A stretch of 64,000 nucleotides of DNA from NCBI GenBank assembly GCA_048498515.1, contig JBEHXV010000004.1, forward strand, positions 111,750-175,749, in the 5' to 3' direction. Shown in pieces: positions 19,487-26,478 of the stretch; the first letter of the stretch is position 1; every line of letters begins with the position of its first letter. The stretch comes from UBA4416 sp048498515 (GTDB lineage: Bacteria; Bacteroidota; Bacteroidia; B-17B0; Aurantibacillaceae). Below the pieces are notes generated by a model that saw only the letters and a program-made list of their open reading frames with translations, had not been told where the DNA came from and ran no database searches. The translations under genes and the position numbers were made by a program.

Positions 19487-19600
19487 TTAACACAGAGTGC
19501 CGGCGTTTAGAGTAATACGGAGAAATGGCTGGTATCTGTTTTGATGAATACATTAAATAAACAACTCAGTGAACTCTAATCCTTCATTTCTCTGTGTTAA
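19487..19600. repeat. intergenic inverted repeat with 11-bp perfect arms
   Basis: TTAACACAGAG at 19487-19497 pairs perfectly with CTCTGTGTTAA at 19590-19600, spanning most of the gap between the hemCD fusion and the next gene. It is the same class as the repeat at 3121-3206. Confidence 0.65.
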
Positions 19601-19615
19601 AAAAAGAAAAGAAAC

Positions 19616-20290
19616 ATGATACCTTATCAAAATCCATCCATAGAGATTGGCGGCCTGCAGATAGATGAGCCTATCACCACCCTTACCGATTTTTTATTTG
19701 TTGGCGTTTGTGTATTTGCATTCTTTAAAACAAAACAGTTCTCTGCCTATAAAGGTGTAAACCTTTACCGCTGGTTCTTTTTGCTCACAGGCTTTTCATC
19801 TTTCGTGGCCGCTATCATTGGGCACGCGTTTTTGTACCACTTTGGCCTTGATGCAAAAATTTATGGCTGGGTAACCGGTATCATCAGCGTATCCTTTGCA
19901 CAGTTTGCGGCGCTGCATCACACCCGTTCAAGCATCAGCCCACAAACATTTAAGATCCTGCAGCTTGTCAATTACCTGGAGATCACCTTCGTGACGGTGC
20001 TGCTGTTCAAGGTCTGGTCGTTTGCAGTTGTCGAAATCCATACGGCTTATTCATTGGTATTAAACGTTGTTATTTTAGAAAGCATTCATTACAAAAAAAC
20101 CGGCTCGCTGCTCAGTAAGAACATGCTTATTGGAGTTGGCATAGCGGTACTGGCAGTGATGTGTCACATCTTTAAGCTGGCCATTTCCAAATGGTTCAAT
20201 CATCTGGATTTAAGTCATATCTTTATGGCTGCCAGTATGTATATGATGTATAAAGGAGTGGCGAGCTTTAAGGCAGAAGAAACGAACTAA
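19616..20290 (+). CDS. multi-pass membrane protein within the heme gene cluster
   Basis: A 224-residue integral membrane protein with about six or seven predicted helices (first near residues 24-42, last near 198-215). I do not recognise a characterised family. It carries several histidines in or near helix ends: GHAFLYHFG, ALHHTRSS, ESIHYKK, MCHIFK and FNHLDLSHIF. It lies between hemCD and hemB on the same strand, 131 bases after the former and 66 before the latter. This position makes a role linked to tetrapyrroles possible, but that is inference. It could equally be a general membrane protein that happens to sit there. Confidence 0.7.
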   Translation: MIPYQNPSIEIGGLQIDEPITTLTDFLFVGVCVFAFFKTKQFSAYKGVNLYRWFFLLTGFSSFVAAIIGHAFLYHFGLDAKIYGWVTGIISVSFAQFAALHHTRSSISPQTFKILQLVNYLEITFVTVLLFKVWSFAVVEIHTAYSLVLNVVILESIHYKKTGSLLSKNMLIGVGIAVLAVMCHIFKLAISKWFNHLDLSHIFMAASMYMMYKGVASFKAEETN

Positions 20291-20356
20291 TTATTTCCCG
20301 CTTATTACGCAGGTTTTTGTGTCATCTGCGAAATCTGCGAACAAAAAACAAAAATT

Positions 20357-21328
20357 ATGATTACACACCGCCCACGCAGAAACCGCAAATCGGCCGCCAT
20401 ACGCAACATGGTGCAGGAAAACCATGTATCGGTCAACGATTTTATTTACCCCTTGTTTTTAATTGAAGGAAAGAACACAAAAAGTGAAGTAAAATCAATG
20501 CCCGGCATTTTCCGCTGGAGCCCCGATCTTTTGCTAAAAGAAATTGAAAGCTGCATGAAGCTGGGCATTATGGCTTTTGATATTTTTCCGAGCATTAATG
20601 ATAAACTGAAAGATAAAACAGCCACCGAAAGCCTTAACAAAAACGGCGTGTACTTAAAAACACTGGCACTTGTTAAAAAGAAATTTCCCGAAGCCTGCAT
20701 CATGACCGATGTAGCCATGGATCCATACAGCAGCGATGGACACGATGGCCTGGTAGAGAATGGGAAAATAGTGAATGACAAAACGCTCGACATTTTAGCC
20801 AAAATGGCCGTAGCGCAGGCCGATTGCGGCATCGATATCATTGGCCCGAGCGATATGATGGACGGGCGCGTTGGCTTTATTCGTGAGGCATTGGACGACG
20901 CCGGGCATGAAGAGGTTTCCATTATGAGCTATACGGCAAAATATGCCAGTGGTTTTTACAACCCTTTCAGAGACGCCCTGGACAGTGCACCTAAGTTTGG
21001 CGATAAGAAAACTTACCAGATGAACCCGGCCAACAGCCGCGAAGCCCTGATAGAAGCGCAACTGGATACAGAAGAAGGTGCCGATTTTTTAATGGTGAAG
21101 CCTGCTTTGTCATACCTGGATGTGATAAAGGACCTCAGCACGCATTTCGATTTGCCTATTGCCGCTTATAACGTGAGCGGAGAATACTCCATGGTAAAAG
21201 CAGCAGCAGCCAAAGGCTGGGTGGATGGTGAGCGCGTGCGCGATGAGATCTTACTGAGCATGAAACGCGCCGGCGCGTCGGTCATCCTGACCTACTTTGC
21301 CAAAGAGTGGGCCCAGAAGAATAAGTAA
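20357..21328 (+). CDS. hemB: delta-aminolevulinic acid dehydratase (porphobilinogen synthase)
   Basis: Condenses two 5-aminolevulinate molecules to porphobilinogen. The two active-site lysines are K195 (SYTAKYASGFYNPFRDA) and K248 (FLMVKPALSYLD). The metal-site region reads DVAMDPYSSDGHDG, with aspartates where zinc enzymes have a cysteine triad. This points to the magnesium-dependent subtype. Length 323 residues is standard. It is the last gene of the heme cluster and is followed by the arsR gene. Confidence 0.95.
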   Translation: MITHRPRRNRKSAAIRNMVQENHVSVNDFIYPLFLIEGKNTKSEVKSMPGIFRWSPDLLLKEIESCMKLGIMAFDIFPSINDKLKDKTATESLNKNGVYLKTLALVKKKFPEACIMTDVAMDPYSSDGHDGLVENGKIVNDKTLDILAKMAVAQADCGIDIIGPSDMMDGRVGFIREALDDAGHEEVSIMSYTAKYASGFYNPFRDALDSAPKFGDKKTYQMNPANSREALIEAQLDTEEGADFLMVKPALSYLDVIKDLSTHFDLPIAAYNVSGEYSMVKAAAAKGWVDGERVRDEILLSMKRAGASVILTYFAKEWAQKNK

Positions 21329-21380
21329 ATCTTAAAATTATTGTTAAAAAAACCTTGCCTCGTTTTTTATATTTAAATTA

Positions 21381-21396
21381 ATCGTAATTTTACGAT
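21381..21396. promoter_or_regulatory. ArsR-type operator O1
   Basis: ATCGTAA-TT-TTACGAT is a perfect 7-bp inverted repeat. It lies 3 bases before the arsR ATG and just downstream of a -7-like TATATTTA (21368-21375). The same flank and core recur at 21767-21782. This placement fits autorepression by the ArsR protein. Confidence 0.75.
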
Positions 21397-21399
21397 ATA

Positions 21400-21729
21400 A
21401 TGGGAACTACTAAGTCAGAAGAATTTACAATTAAAGACAATAAAATTGCCAGGTATGCTAAAGCATTGGCCCACCCGGCACGTGTTGCCATTATACAACT
21501 GTTAATTAAAAAGCAAGCCTGCATTTGTGGTGATATTGTGGATGAGTTGCCTCTCTCTCAAAGTACCGTTTCACAGCATCTAAAGGAGTTAAAAGATGCT
21601 GGCCTTATTAAAGGGGAAATTGACGGTGTGAAAATCTGCTATTGTATTGATGAAAAGGAGTGGGAAGCTGCTAAGTTATATTTCAACTCCCTATTTGTAG
21701 CCTATAGCAATAAAAATAAATGCTGCTGA
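21400..21729 (+). CDS. arsR: ArsR/SmtB-family metalloregulator
   Basis: A 109-residue winged-helix repressor. The DNA-recognition helix is in LSQSTVSQHLKELKDAGLI. The inducer site is the pair of cysteines in KKQACICGDIV, the same helix position as the arsenite-binding CxC of ArsR proteins. Extra cysteines close the protein (NKCC). An inverted-repeat operator sits 3 bases before its start and a second one precedes the next gene. Expected role: it releases DNA when trivalent arsenic binds, inducing itself and the downstream genes. Confidence 0.88.
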   Translation: MGTTKSEEFTIKDNKIARYAKALAHPARVAIIQLLIKKQACICGDIVDELPLSQSTVSQHLKELKDAGLIKGEIDGVKICYCIDEKEWEAAKLYFNSLFVAYSNKNKCC

Positions 21730-21766
21730 TTATCCCGAAATATTAAATTAAAATTTGCTCAAATTA

Positions 21767-21782
21767 ATCGTAAAATAACGAT
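21767..21782. promoter_or_regulatory. ArsR-type operator O2
   Basis: ATCGTAA-AA-TAACGAT is an inverted repeat of ATCGT/ACGAT, preceded by the same AAATTA flank as operator O1. It lies 18 bases before the DUF6428 gene, giving that gene its own regulated promoter region inside the operon. Confidence 0.7.
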
Positions 21783-21800
21783 ACACAAACAAAAAAGATC

Positions 21801-22277
21801 ATGAAGCTATCAGAAATAAAAAAACACCTTAAAACAGCAAGCGCTGTTAACTTCCAATTACCAAACGGGACATTCGTCCCAGAGCATTTCCATGTAACCG
21901 AGGTAGGCATTATTACAAAGAACTTTATTGATTGTGGTGGGAAAGTGCGCGCCGAAAAAATTGCAAACTTTCAGTTATGGAATGCCAATGATACAGAACA
22001 CCGATTAAAACCAGAGAAATTAAGCAAGATCATAGCACTCTCAGAAGATGTGCTGGGTTTGGAGGACCTTGAAGTGGAAGTGGAATACCAATCCGACACC
22101 GTTGGAAAGTATGGTATCGACTATAACGGAAAGACCTTTTTATTAATAGCAAAACAAACCGATTGTTTGGCAAAAGATAATTGCGGTGTTTCGGAGGATA
22201 AAAAACAAATAAATTTATCAATGCCGGGTAAAGAAAAGGCAGAAGCATGCTGCTCGCCCGGTAGTAAATGCTGTTAA
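21801..22277 (+). CDS. DUF6428 family protein with cysteine-rich tail
   Basis: A 158-residue cytosolic protein that matches my recollection of the DUF6428 family found beside arsR in Bacteroidota. The signature VPEHFHVTEVG lies near residues 26-36. The C-terminus is cysteine-rich (EACCSPGSKCC), with further cysteines in KQTDCLAKDNCG. This suggests metal or metalloid binding. The family's biochemical function is not known to me. It is preceded by its own operator and followed 2 bases later by a 40-residue membrane peptide gene. Confidence 0.75.
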   Translation: MKLSEIKKHLKTASAVNFQLPNGTFVPEHFHVTEVGIITKNFIDCGGKVRAEKIANFQLWNANDTEHRLKPEKLSKIIALSEDVLGLEDLEVEVEYQSDTVGKYGIDYNGKTFLLIAKQTDCLAKDNCGVSEDKKQINLSMPGKEKAEACCSPGSKCC

Positions 22278-22279
22278 TC

Positions 22280-22402
22280 ATGGGCTTTCTTACAAAATAT
22301 AAAAAACCGGTTGTAATTACATCCTCAGTTATTGCATTACAATTGATATTCGGATTCGATCCTAAATTCTGTATCATTAACATCATCTGGCTATTTGTAT
22401 AA
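22280..22402 (+). CDS. 40-residue membrane peptide, translationally coupled to arsC
   Basis: A small open frame begins 2 bases after the DUF6428 stop and ends in a TAATG overlap with the arsC start. The peptide begins MGFLTKYKKPVV, with positive charges before one hydrophobic helix, and ends FCIINIIWLFV. The tight spacing on both sides and the positive-inside layout argue that it is real. I know of no named family. It may be a small membrane partner or a remnant of a larger gene. Confidence is moderate because the frame is short. Confidence 0.55.
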   Translation: MGFLTKYKKPVVITSSVIALQLIFGFDPKFCIINIIWLFV

Positions 22403-22815
22403 TGAAAAAAATAGTAGTACTTTGTACAGGAAACAGCTGCCGGAGTCAAATGGCAGAAGGCTACCTGCGGTATTTTGCAAATGGCAAGGCAGAGGTTTAC
22501 AGCGCCGGCATAGAAACACATGGTGTAAATCCCAGAGCCATACAGATAATGCAGGAAGATGGCATTGATATTTCAACACACACTTCCAATAACATTGATG
22601 AATATCGTTCCCTTGATTTCGATATGATAATTACCGTGTGTGATAATGCACATGAGAAGTGCCCTTATTTTCCTTCAAACGCCAAGCGCTTTCATTATAA
22701 TTTTCCTGATCCTGCAAAAGCTGTTGGTTCTGAAGAGCACATCCGGAAAGCATTTAGTTTGGTGAGGGAGCAAATAAAAATTTATTGCAGGGACTTTGTC
22801 ACACAAAATTTATAA
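22402..22815 (+). CDS. arsC: arsenate reductase, thioredoxin-coupled (low-MW phosphatase fold)
   Basis: A 137-residue protein with the P-loop CTGNSCRS (C8, R14) of low-molecular-weight protein tyrosine phosphatases. Two further cysteines, C80 and C87 in TVCDNAHEKC, match the C82/C89 relay of the S. aureus plasmid ArsC. The acid-base aspartate is in FPDPAKA. This combination indicates reduction of arsenate to arsenite with thioredoxin. A true tyrosine phosphatase is less likely because the cysteine relay is present. It ends the operon; no ArsB or Acr3 efflux gene follows in this window. Confidence 0.85.
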   Translation: MKKIVVLCTGNSCRSQMAEGYLRYFANGKAEVYSAGIETHGVNPRAIQIMQEDGIDISTHTSNNIDEYRSLDFDMIITVCDNAHEKCPYFPSNAKRFHYNFPDPAKAVGSEEHIRKAFSLVREQIKIYCRDFVTQNL

Positions 22816-22956
22816 GATCATGATAAAGCAGCCGCTTTTTCACTTTTAACATTGCTTTTCCTGCAATTGTGCAACAATGGTAAAACTTGCACCGATCAAA
22901 ATTATTCACCACCCCTGGCCACTAAAACCGGAATTTTTTAATATGGTGAATAAGTT

Positions 22957-22964
22957 TATATTTG
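22957..22964 (+). promoter_or_regulatory. -7 promoter element, predicted leaderless transcript
   Basis: TATATTTG matches TAnnTTTG exactly and ends 4 bases before the ATG at 22969. With normal spacing, transcription would begin at or 1 base before the start codon. Confidence 0.6.
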
Positions 22965-22968
22965 CTAT

Positions 22969-24399
22969 ATGAGGCTGAGTTTACTTTTGTTTTTGTGGTT
23001 CGTTTCCTGGCAATGTGTCTTCGCCCAACAGCAAGTTCAAATCACCTACAGCAAGCCTTTTGCCATCATCAAATTTTTAGAAACCACCAAAGGCGTTCAC
23101 TCCACTTCTCAAACATTCAAACACCAGATTGATACGTCTTTAATAAGCAAAGACCAGGCATTCTTAAATTTAATTGCCGACTATAAAGCGCTTAACCTGG
23201 ATTACAATTACTCAAAAGAGCAGTATCCTCAAAAACGAAAACGCACCACCTCAACCTGGGATTTGTTGTGCATCGCGGCTATTTCGTCAAACACCAACCA
23301 AGAGTTCTTTAATAAGATCATTGGCATTTTTCCGAATACGGATTATATGAAATTAAAACGCATTGTGTCGCAAACAGAGGCGTTTTACGACCGGTTCATT
23401 TACAGCAGCCGCAAAGGCATAATTGATGACAGGGTACGCGAACTCAGCGGCTTAAGCCCAAAGCTGAATGACCTGTTTGACAAGTTCAAAATATTTTATG
23501 GCAGCAGCTGGGATAAGACCATGCCTTTTAATTTAACCATTTATCCTATTTACGGTATGCGCGGACAAACAACCGCCACACCACATGCCAATAGTTTGGA
23601 AATGGGTTTTTTAACCCAGGAAGATAATAATTTTGATTTGCTGGCGGTTGGCTCGCACGAAATGTGCCATGTGTTGTTTGAGGAACAGCCTTTGATTTTG
23701 CAGCAACAGCTGGACAGCTCATTCACCAATACCACCGATCCTTATGCCAAATACGCGTACCGTTATATAGATGAAGCGCTGGCAACTGCCCTGGGCAACG
23801 GTTATGGTTACAATTACCTGGCCGGAGAGCTCGATTCGGGCGAATGGTACAATGACAAGTACATTAACTTATACGCCAAGGCCATTTATCCTTTAGCAAC
23901 ACAGTATGTGAATGATGGAAAGCAAATAGACAAAGCGTTTACCTATAAATGCATTGAGCTGTTCAGGCAAACGTTTCCTAATGCCATTTATGATTTTGAT
24001 CCTTTGCTCATGAGCTGCGATATTTATTTTGAAGATGACGCTTCAAAACCCCTTGATGATTACAATGCCTTATTGCACAATACATTCAGGATCTATAGCA
24101 GCAATCTATCCATCCCGGTACTTGACCCCATTTCGCTCGAAAATATAAAAACCTCGGAGCTGCCACAACTCATTATCCTGCATAAGAACCAGGCGGCGGT
24201 GCTAGCGAAAATGAAAACCTTATTTAAAAACCTGGCGCTTCTTCCCGATCAAAAAAATATGCTGGTTAGCTTTTTGGATAAAGACAAGCGCGCCGTGATT
24301 ATTTTAATTGCCGAAAATGATGCTAAAGTAAAGGAAGGCATTAAGCTCATGAAAACACAAAAGGAAATAGATCCTAAGAAGTTGTTTCTGACATTTTAA
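22969..24399 (+). CDS. secreted zinc metallopeptidase-like protein (DUF4932 type)
   Basis: A 476-residue exported protein with a signal peptide (MRLSLLLFLWFVSWQCVFAQ). A zinc-binding HEMCH motif (H230-H234) lies in AVGSHEMCHVLFEE, and a downstream YIDEALATALG supplies a likely third ligand, as in gluzincin peptidases. I recall this layout for DUF4932. The C-terminal 90 residues form a separate alpha/beta segment. Substrate is unknown. It has its own promoter with a predicted leaderless transcript and is not part of the ars operon. Confidence 0.75.
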   Translation: MRLSLLLFLWFVSWQCVFAQQQVQITYSKPFAIIKFLETTKGVHSTSQTFKHQIDTSLISKDQAFLNLIADYKALNLDYNYSKEQYPQKRKRTTSTWDLLCIAAISSNTNQEFFNKIIGIFPNTDYMKLKRIVSQTEAFYDRFIYSSRKGIIDDRVRELSGLSPKLNDLFDKFKIFYGSSWDKTMPFNLTIYPIYGMRGQTTATPHANSLEMGFLTQEDNNFDLLAVGSHEMCHVLFEEQPLILQQQLDSSFTNTTDPYAKYAYRYIDEALATALGNGYGYNYLAGELDSGEWYNDKYINLYAKAIYPLATQYVNDGKQIDKAFTYKCIELFRQTFPNAIYDFDPLLMSCDIYFEDDASKPLDDYNALLHNTFRIYSSNLSIPVLDPISLENIKTSELPQLIILHKNQAAVLAKMKTLFKNLALLPDQKNMLVSFLDKDKRAVIILIAENDAKVKEGIKLMKTQKEIDPKKLFLTF

Positions 24400-24410
24400 T
24401 TTTACATGTC

Positions 24411-24440
24411 GTTCTCGACTCTCACGACGCGTCGTGACGA
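24411..24440. repeat. intergenic palindrome, GTTC/GAAC flanked
   Basis: TCACGACG-CGTCGTGA (24422-24437) is a perfect 16-bp palindrome flanked by GTTCTCGACTC and GAAC-containing arms. It lies between convergent genes and belongs to the TCGAGCGGAGTCGAGA class found also at 25195, 34028 and 63549. Confidence 0.6.
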
Positions 24441-24461
24441 ACTGACACCAGGCTGTTTCTT

Positions 24462-25169
24462 CTATTGCTGTTTTGATTCAACAATTTCTCCGTTTAAGGT
24501 TGTAAAGTAAATGGGATTAGTGGCCTTTCGCAGGGCAAGGTAAGCGGCATATACCGGCGAAAAATTTTTGCGCTCGGTAATGGTCTCGTCAAAATTTCCA
24601 TTAAGCCCTATAAGCAGTTCGGACGCCTCGCGCACCGGGTGCTGCCCACTGGTGGCCCCCGTAACATAATCAACCAGCTTGTTCTTAATGACATATTCAT
24701 TAAACAGGGGGTTTGATTTGCGTGGAATAAAAATGCGCACGCCACAAATTTCGGCCAGGCTCAAATCAAGTACATCGTCAAATACAAAACAAATCTGGTG
24801 AGGTTTCAAATCGTGCAAATTGCACAAGTATTTGGTTGCTTCGAGCTTATTGGCAAACTTTGAGAAGGAATAATGAATGCGTTCACGGTCAACAAAGGTA
24901 AACGCGGCTGTGTTTTTTTCGCCCGATATAATGGCGGTAACGGGTAGCTGCTTGTGATTTAAATAGTATGAAAAACGCAACAGGTTAGTGCCCATGCTAT
25001 CGGCTTCGCTAAAGCTGCTGTCCAGGTTATGATCTTTGCCCGCGTCGGTAAACACGCCATCCCAATCGTATACAAAGGCTTTTACCTGTTTCAGCTTTTC
25101 AATGATCTCCGCTTCGGATGTCATGAAACGTCCGCCGTTTTCTGTAAAGAGTTGTGTGATGTGTGACAT
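24462..25169 (-). CDS. KdsC-like HAD phosphatase
   Basis: A 235-residue HAD-superfamily hydrolase. Motif I is VYDWDGVFTDAG, the DxDGVxTD form typical of KdsC/YrbI (KDO-8-phosphate phosphatase) and sialate-9-phosphate phosphatases. Motif II is in TAIISGEK and the acidic motif IV in CFVFDDVLDLSLAEICG. Extra residues at both ends make it longer than KdsC (about 170-190). A second ATG (25124) would give a more usual N-terminus. It lies 168 bases downstream of the aldolase-CBS gene on the same strand, separated by a terminator and a hairpin repeat. A shared sugar-phosphate pathway is inferred. Confidence 0.75.
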   Translation of the reverse strand: MSHITQLFTENGGRFMTSEAEIIEKLKQVKAFVYDWDGVFTDAGKDHNLDSSFSEADSMGTNLLRFSYYLNHKQLPVTAIISGEKNTAAFTFVDRERIHYSFSKFANKLEATKYLCNLHDLKPHQICFVFDDVLDLSLAEICGVRIFIPRKSNPLFNEYVIKNKLVDYVTGATSGQHPVREASELLIGLNGNFDETITERKNFSPVYAAYLALRKATNPIYFTTLNGEIVESKQQ

Positions 25170-25187
25170 AGATGGTTCTGTTTTTAG

Positions 25188-25245
25188 TGTCAGTTCGAGC
25201 GGAGTCGAGAACTATTACAACGTCTCGACTCCGCTCGACGTGACA
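25188..25245. repeat. intergenic hairpin with 16-bp perfect stem
   Basis: TCGAGCGGAGTCGAGA (25195-25210) pairs perfectly with TCTCGACTCCGCTCGA (25223-25238) around a 12-base loop. Outer TGTCA/TGACA arms extend the stem. It lies upstream of the KdsC-like gene. Confidence 0.75.
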
Positions 25246-25281
25246 GATTATGTTAAGTCAAAGATATTGTTTTGAAAACAA

Positions 25282-25310
25282 AAAACCTTGCCTGAATGAG
25301 ACAAGGTTTT
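25282..25310 (-). terminator. rho-independent terminator of the aldolase-CBS gene
   Basis: AAAACCTTG and CAAGGTTTT form a stem with an 11-base loop. On the minus strand a T-rich run follows. It lies 28 bases after the stop of the aldolase-CBS gene. Confidence 0.75.
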
Positions 25311-25337
25311 AAATTTAATATAATTTGTAAGTTATGA

Positions 25338-26348
25338 TTATCCTTTCATGTCCTGGATATCAAGCATCCCAACCGGCTTGCCGCCATCGGTTACCACAAT
25401 GGTGTCTACATTTGTTTTTTTGAATAAAGCGCTTGCATCATTCAATAATACATTTCCATCAATGGTAATTGGCTCGCGGTATTCAAGGTCAGATAAGTTC
25501 TTCGATAAAATATCACGTCCTTTTTCGCCAATCAGTTTTCTTAAACCACCATCAGTGAATACACCTTTAATGCTGCCATCGGCTTTGGTAACGGTAATGG
25601 CACCAAAACCATATTCTGTCATTTTTACAATGGCATCGGTAACCGAAGTGTTTTCGGCAACTACAGGATTTGTAGACCTGATGGCTTCTTTTACTTTCAC
25701 CATCATTAAACGCGTATCCTGGATGAATTGGTCGGTACCAAGGGTTGTGAAATTATTTTCGGTTAGCTGCTTAATAATTTTTAATGGAACGGTAATGGTA
25801 TGAACGCCAATGTTAATGGCATTACGCACATGCTCGGCATTACGTACCGATGAGAACATGATTTTTGTATCATAACCATAAACCTCAACCGCATCTACAC
25901 ATTGTTCTACTAAAGCCAAGGCATCGTGTCCCTGGTCTTGCAAACGGCCAACTAAGGGGCAAACATACGTGGCGCCGGCCTGCATGGCCATATACGCTTG
26001 TTGAAGGGTGTATACCAAATGTACGTTTACTAAATAGCCTTTATCACGCAATAACTTACAGGCACGTACACCTTCCAATGAAACCGGAATCTTAAATACA
26101 GTTTTCTTTGGGTCTAAGCCCAGGGCCAACTGGCGCTCTGCTTCCGCCAACACTTCCTCAGCGGTGTTCCCTAAGGCTTCAATTTGAAGAATAGGAACTA
26201 TCTTGCTCAGTTTTACAATTGTTCCGTCAATATCAGTAATGCCTTCCTTTTGCATAAAGGTTGGCGTAGTGGTTAAGCCATTTAAAAAGCCTAATTTAAA
26301 TCCTTCTTCAATTTCTTTAAGGTTGGCCGAATCTAAGTATAATTCCAT
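25338..26348 (-). CDS. TalC/FSA-type aldolase fused to paired CBS domains
   Basis: A 336-residue fusion. Residues 1-220 match the fructose-6-phosphate aldolase/TalC branch of transaldolases: MELYLDSANLKEI at the N-terminus and Schiff-base lysine K86 in TVFKIPVSLEG. The active-site TTNPS is changed to TTTPT, replacing the conserved Asn28 by Thr, and the residue matching FSA Gln59 appears to be Glu57. Residues about 228-336 form two CBS motifs, with phrases such as YGFGAITVTKADGSIKGVF like the C-terminus of KdsD isomerases. Neighbours are pgk upstream and a KdsC-like phosphatase downstream. I infer a ligand-regulated aldolase on a sugar phosphate; the substrate is unknown. Confidence 0.82.
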   Translation of the reverse strand: MELYLDSANLKEIEEGFKLGFLNGLTTTPTFMQKEGITDIDGTIVKLSKIVPILQIEALGNTAEEVLAEAERQLALGLDPKKTVFKIPVSLEGVRACKLLRDKGYLVNVHLVYTLQQAYMAMQAGATYVCPLVGRLQDQGHDALALVEQCVDAVEVYGYDTKIMFSSVRNAEHVRNAINIGVHTITVPLKIIKQLTENNFTTLGTDQFIQDTRLMMVKVKEAIRSTNPVVAENTSVTDAIVKMTEYGFGAITVTKADGSIKGVFTDGGLRKLIGEKGRDILSKNLSDLEYREPITIDGNVLLNDASALFKKTNVDTIVVTDGGKPVGMLDIQDMKG

Positions 26349-26392
26349 GTGTTAGTGTTTAATTAGTAAGTTTCAAATATACAATTTTTATG

Positions 26393-26472
26393 ATTACGAA
26401 TTCAGTACGAATATACGAATCTGTGTTTAGCACGGGGCACACAAATTCGTATACTCACAAATGATTCGTAAT
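26393..26472. repeat. nested intergenic palindrome (ATTACGAAT type)
   Basis: Outer arms ATTACGAAT (26393-26401) and ATTCGTAAT (26464-26472) pair perfectly. Inner arms ATACGAAT (26413-26420) and ATTCGTAT (26445-26452) also pair. It fills the gap between pgk and the aldolase-CBS gene. Confidence 0.7.
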
Positions 26473-26478
26473 TATAGA

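Noticed and set aside
22816..22968. A start of a missing arsenite pump after arsC
   Set aside because: The only frame after arsC stops within ten codons. No remnant of ArsB or Acr3 sequence is visible.
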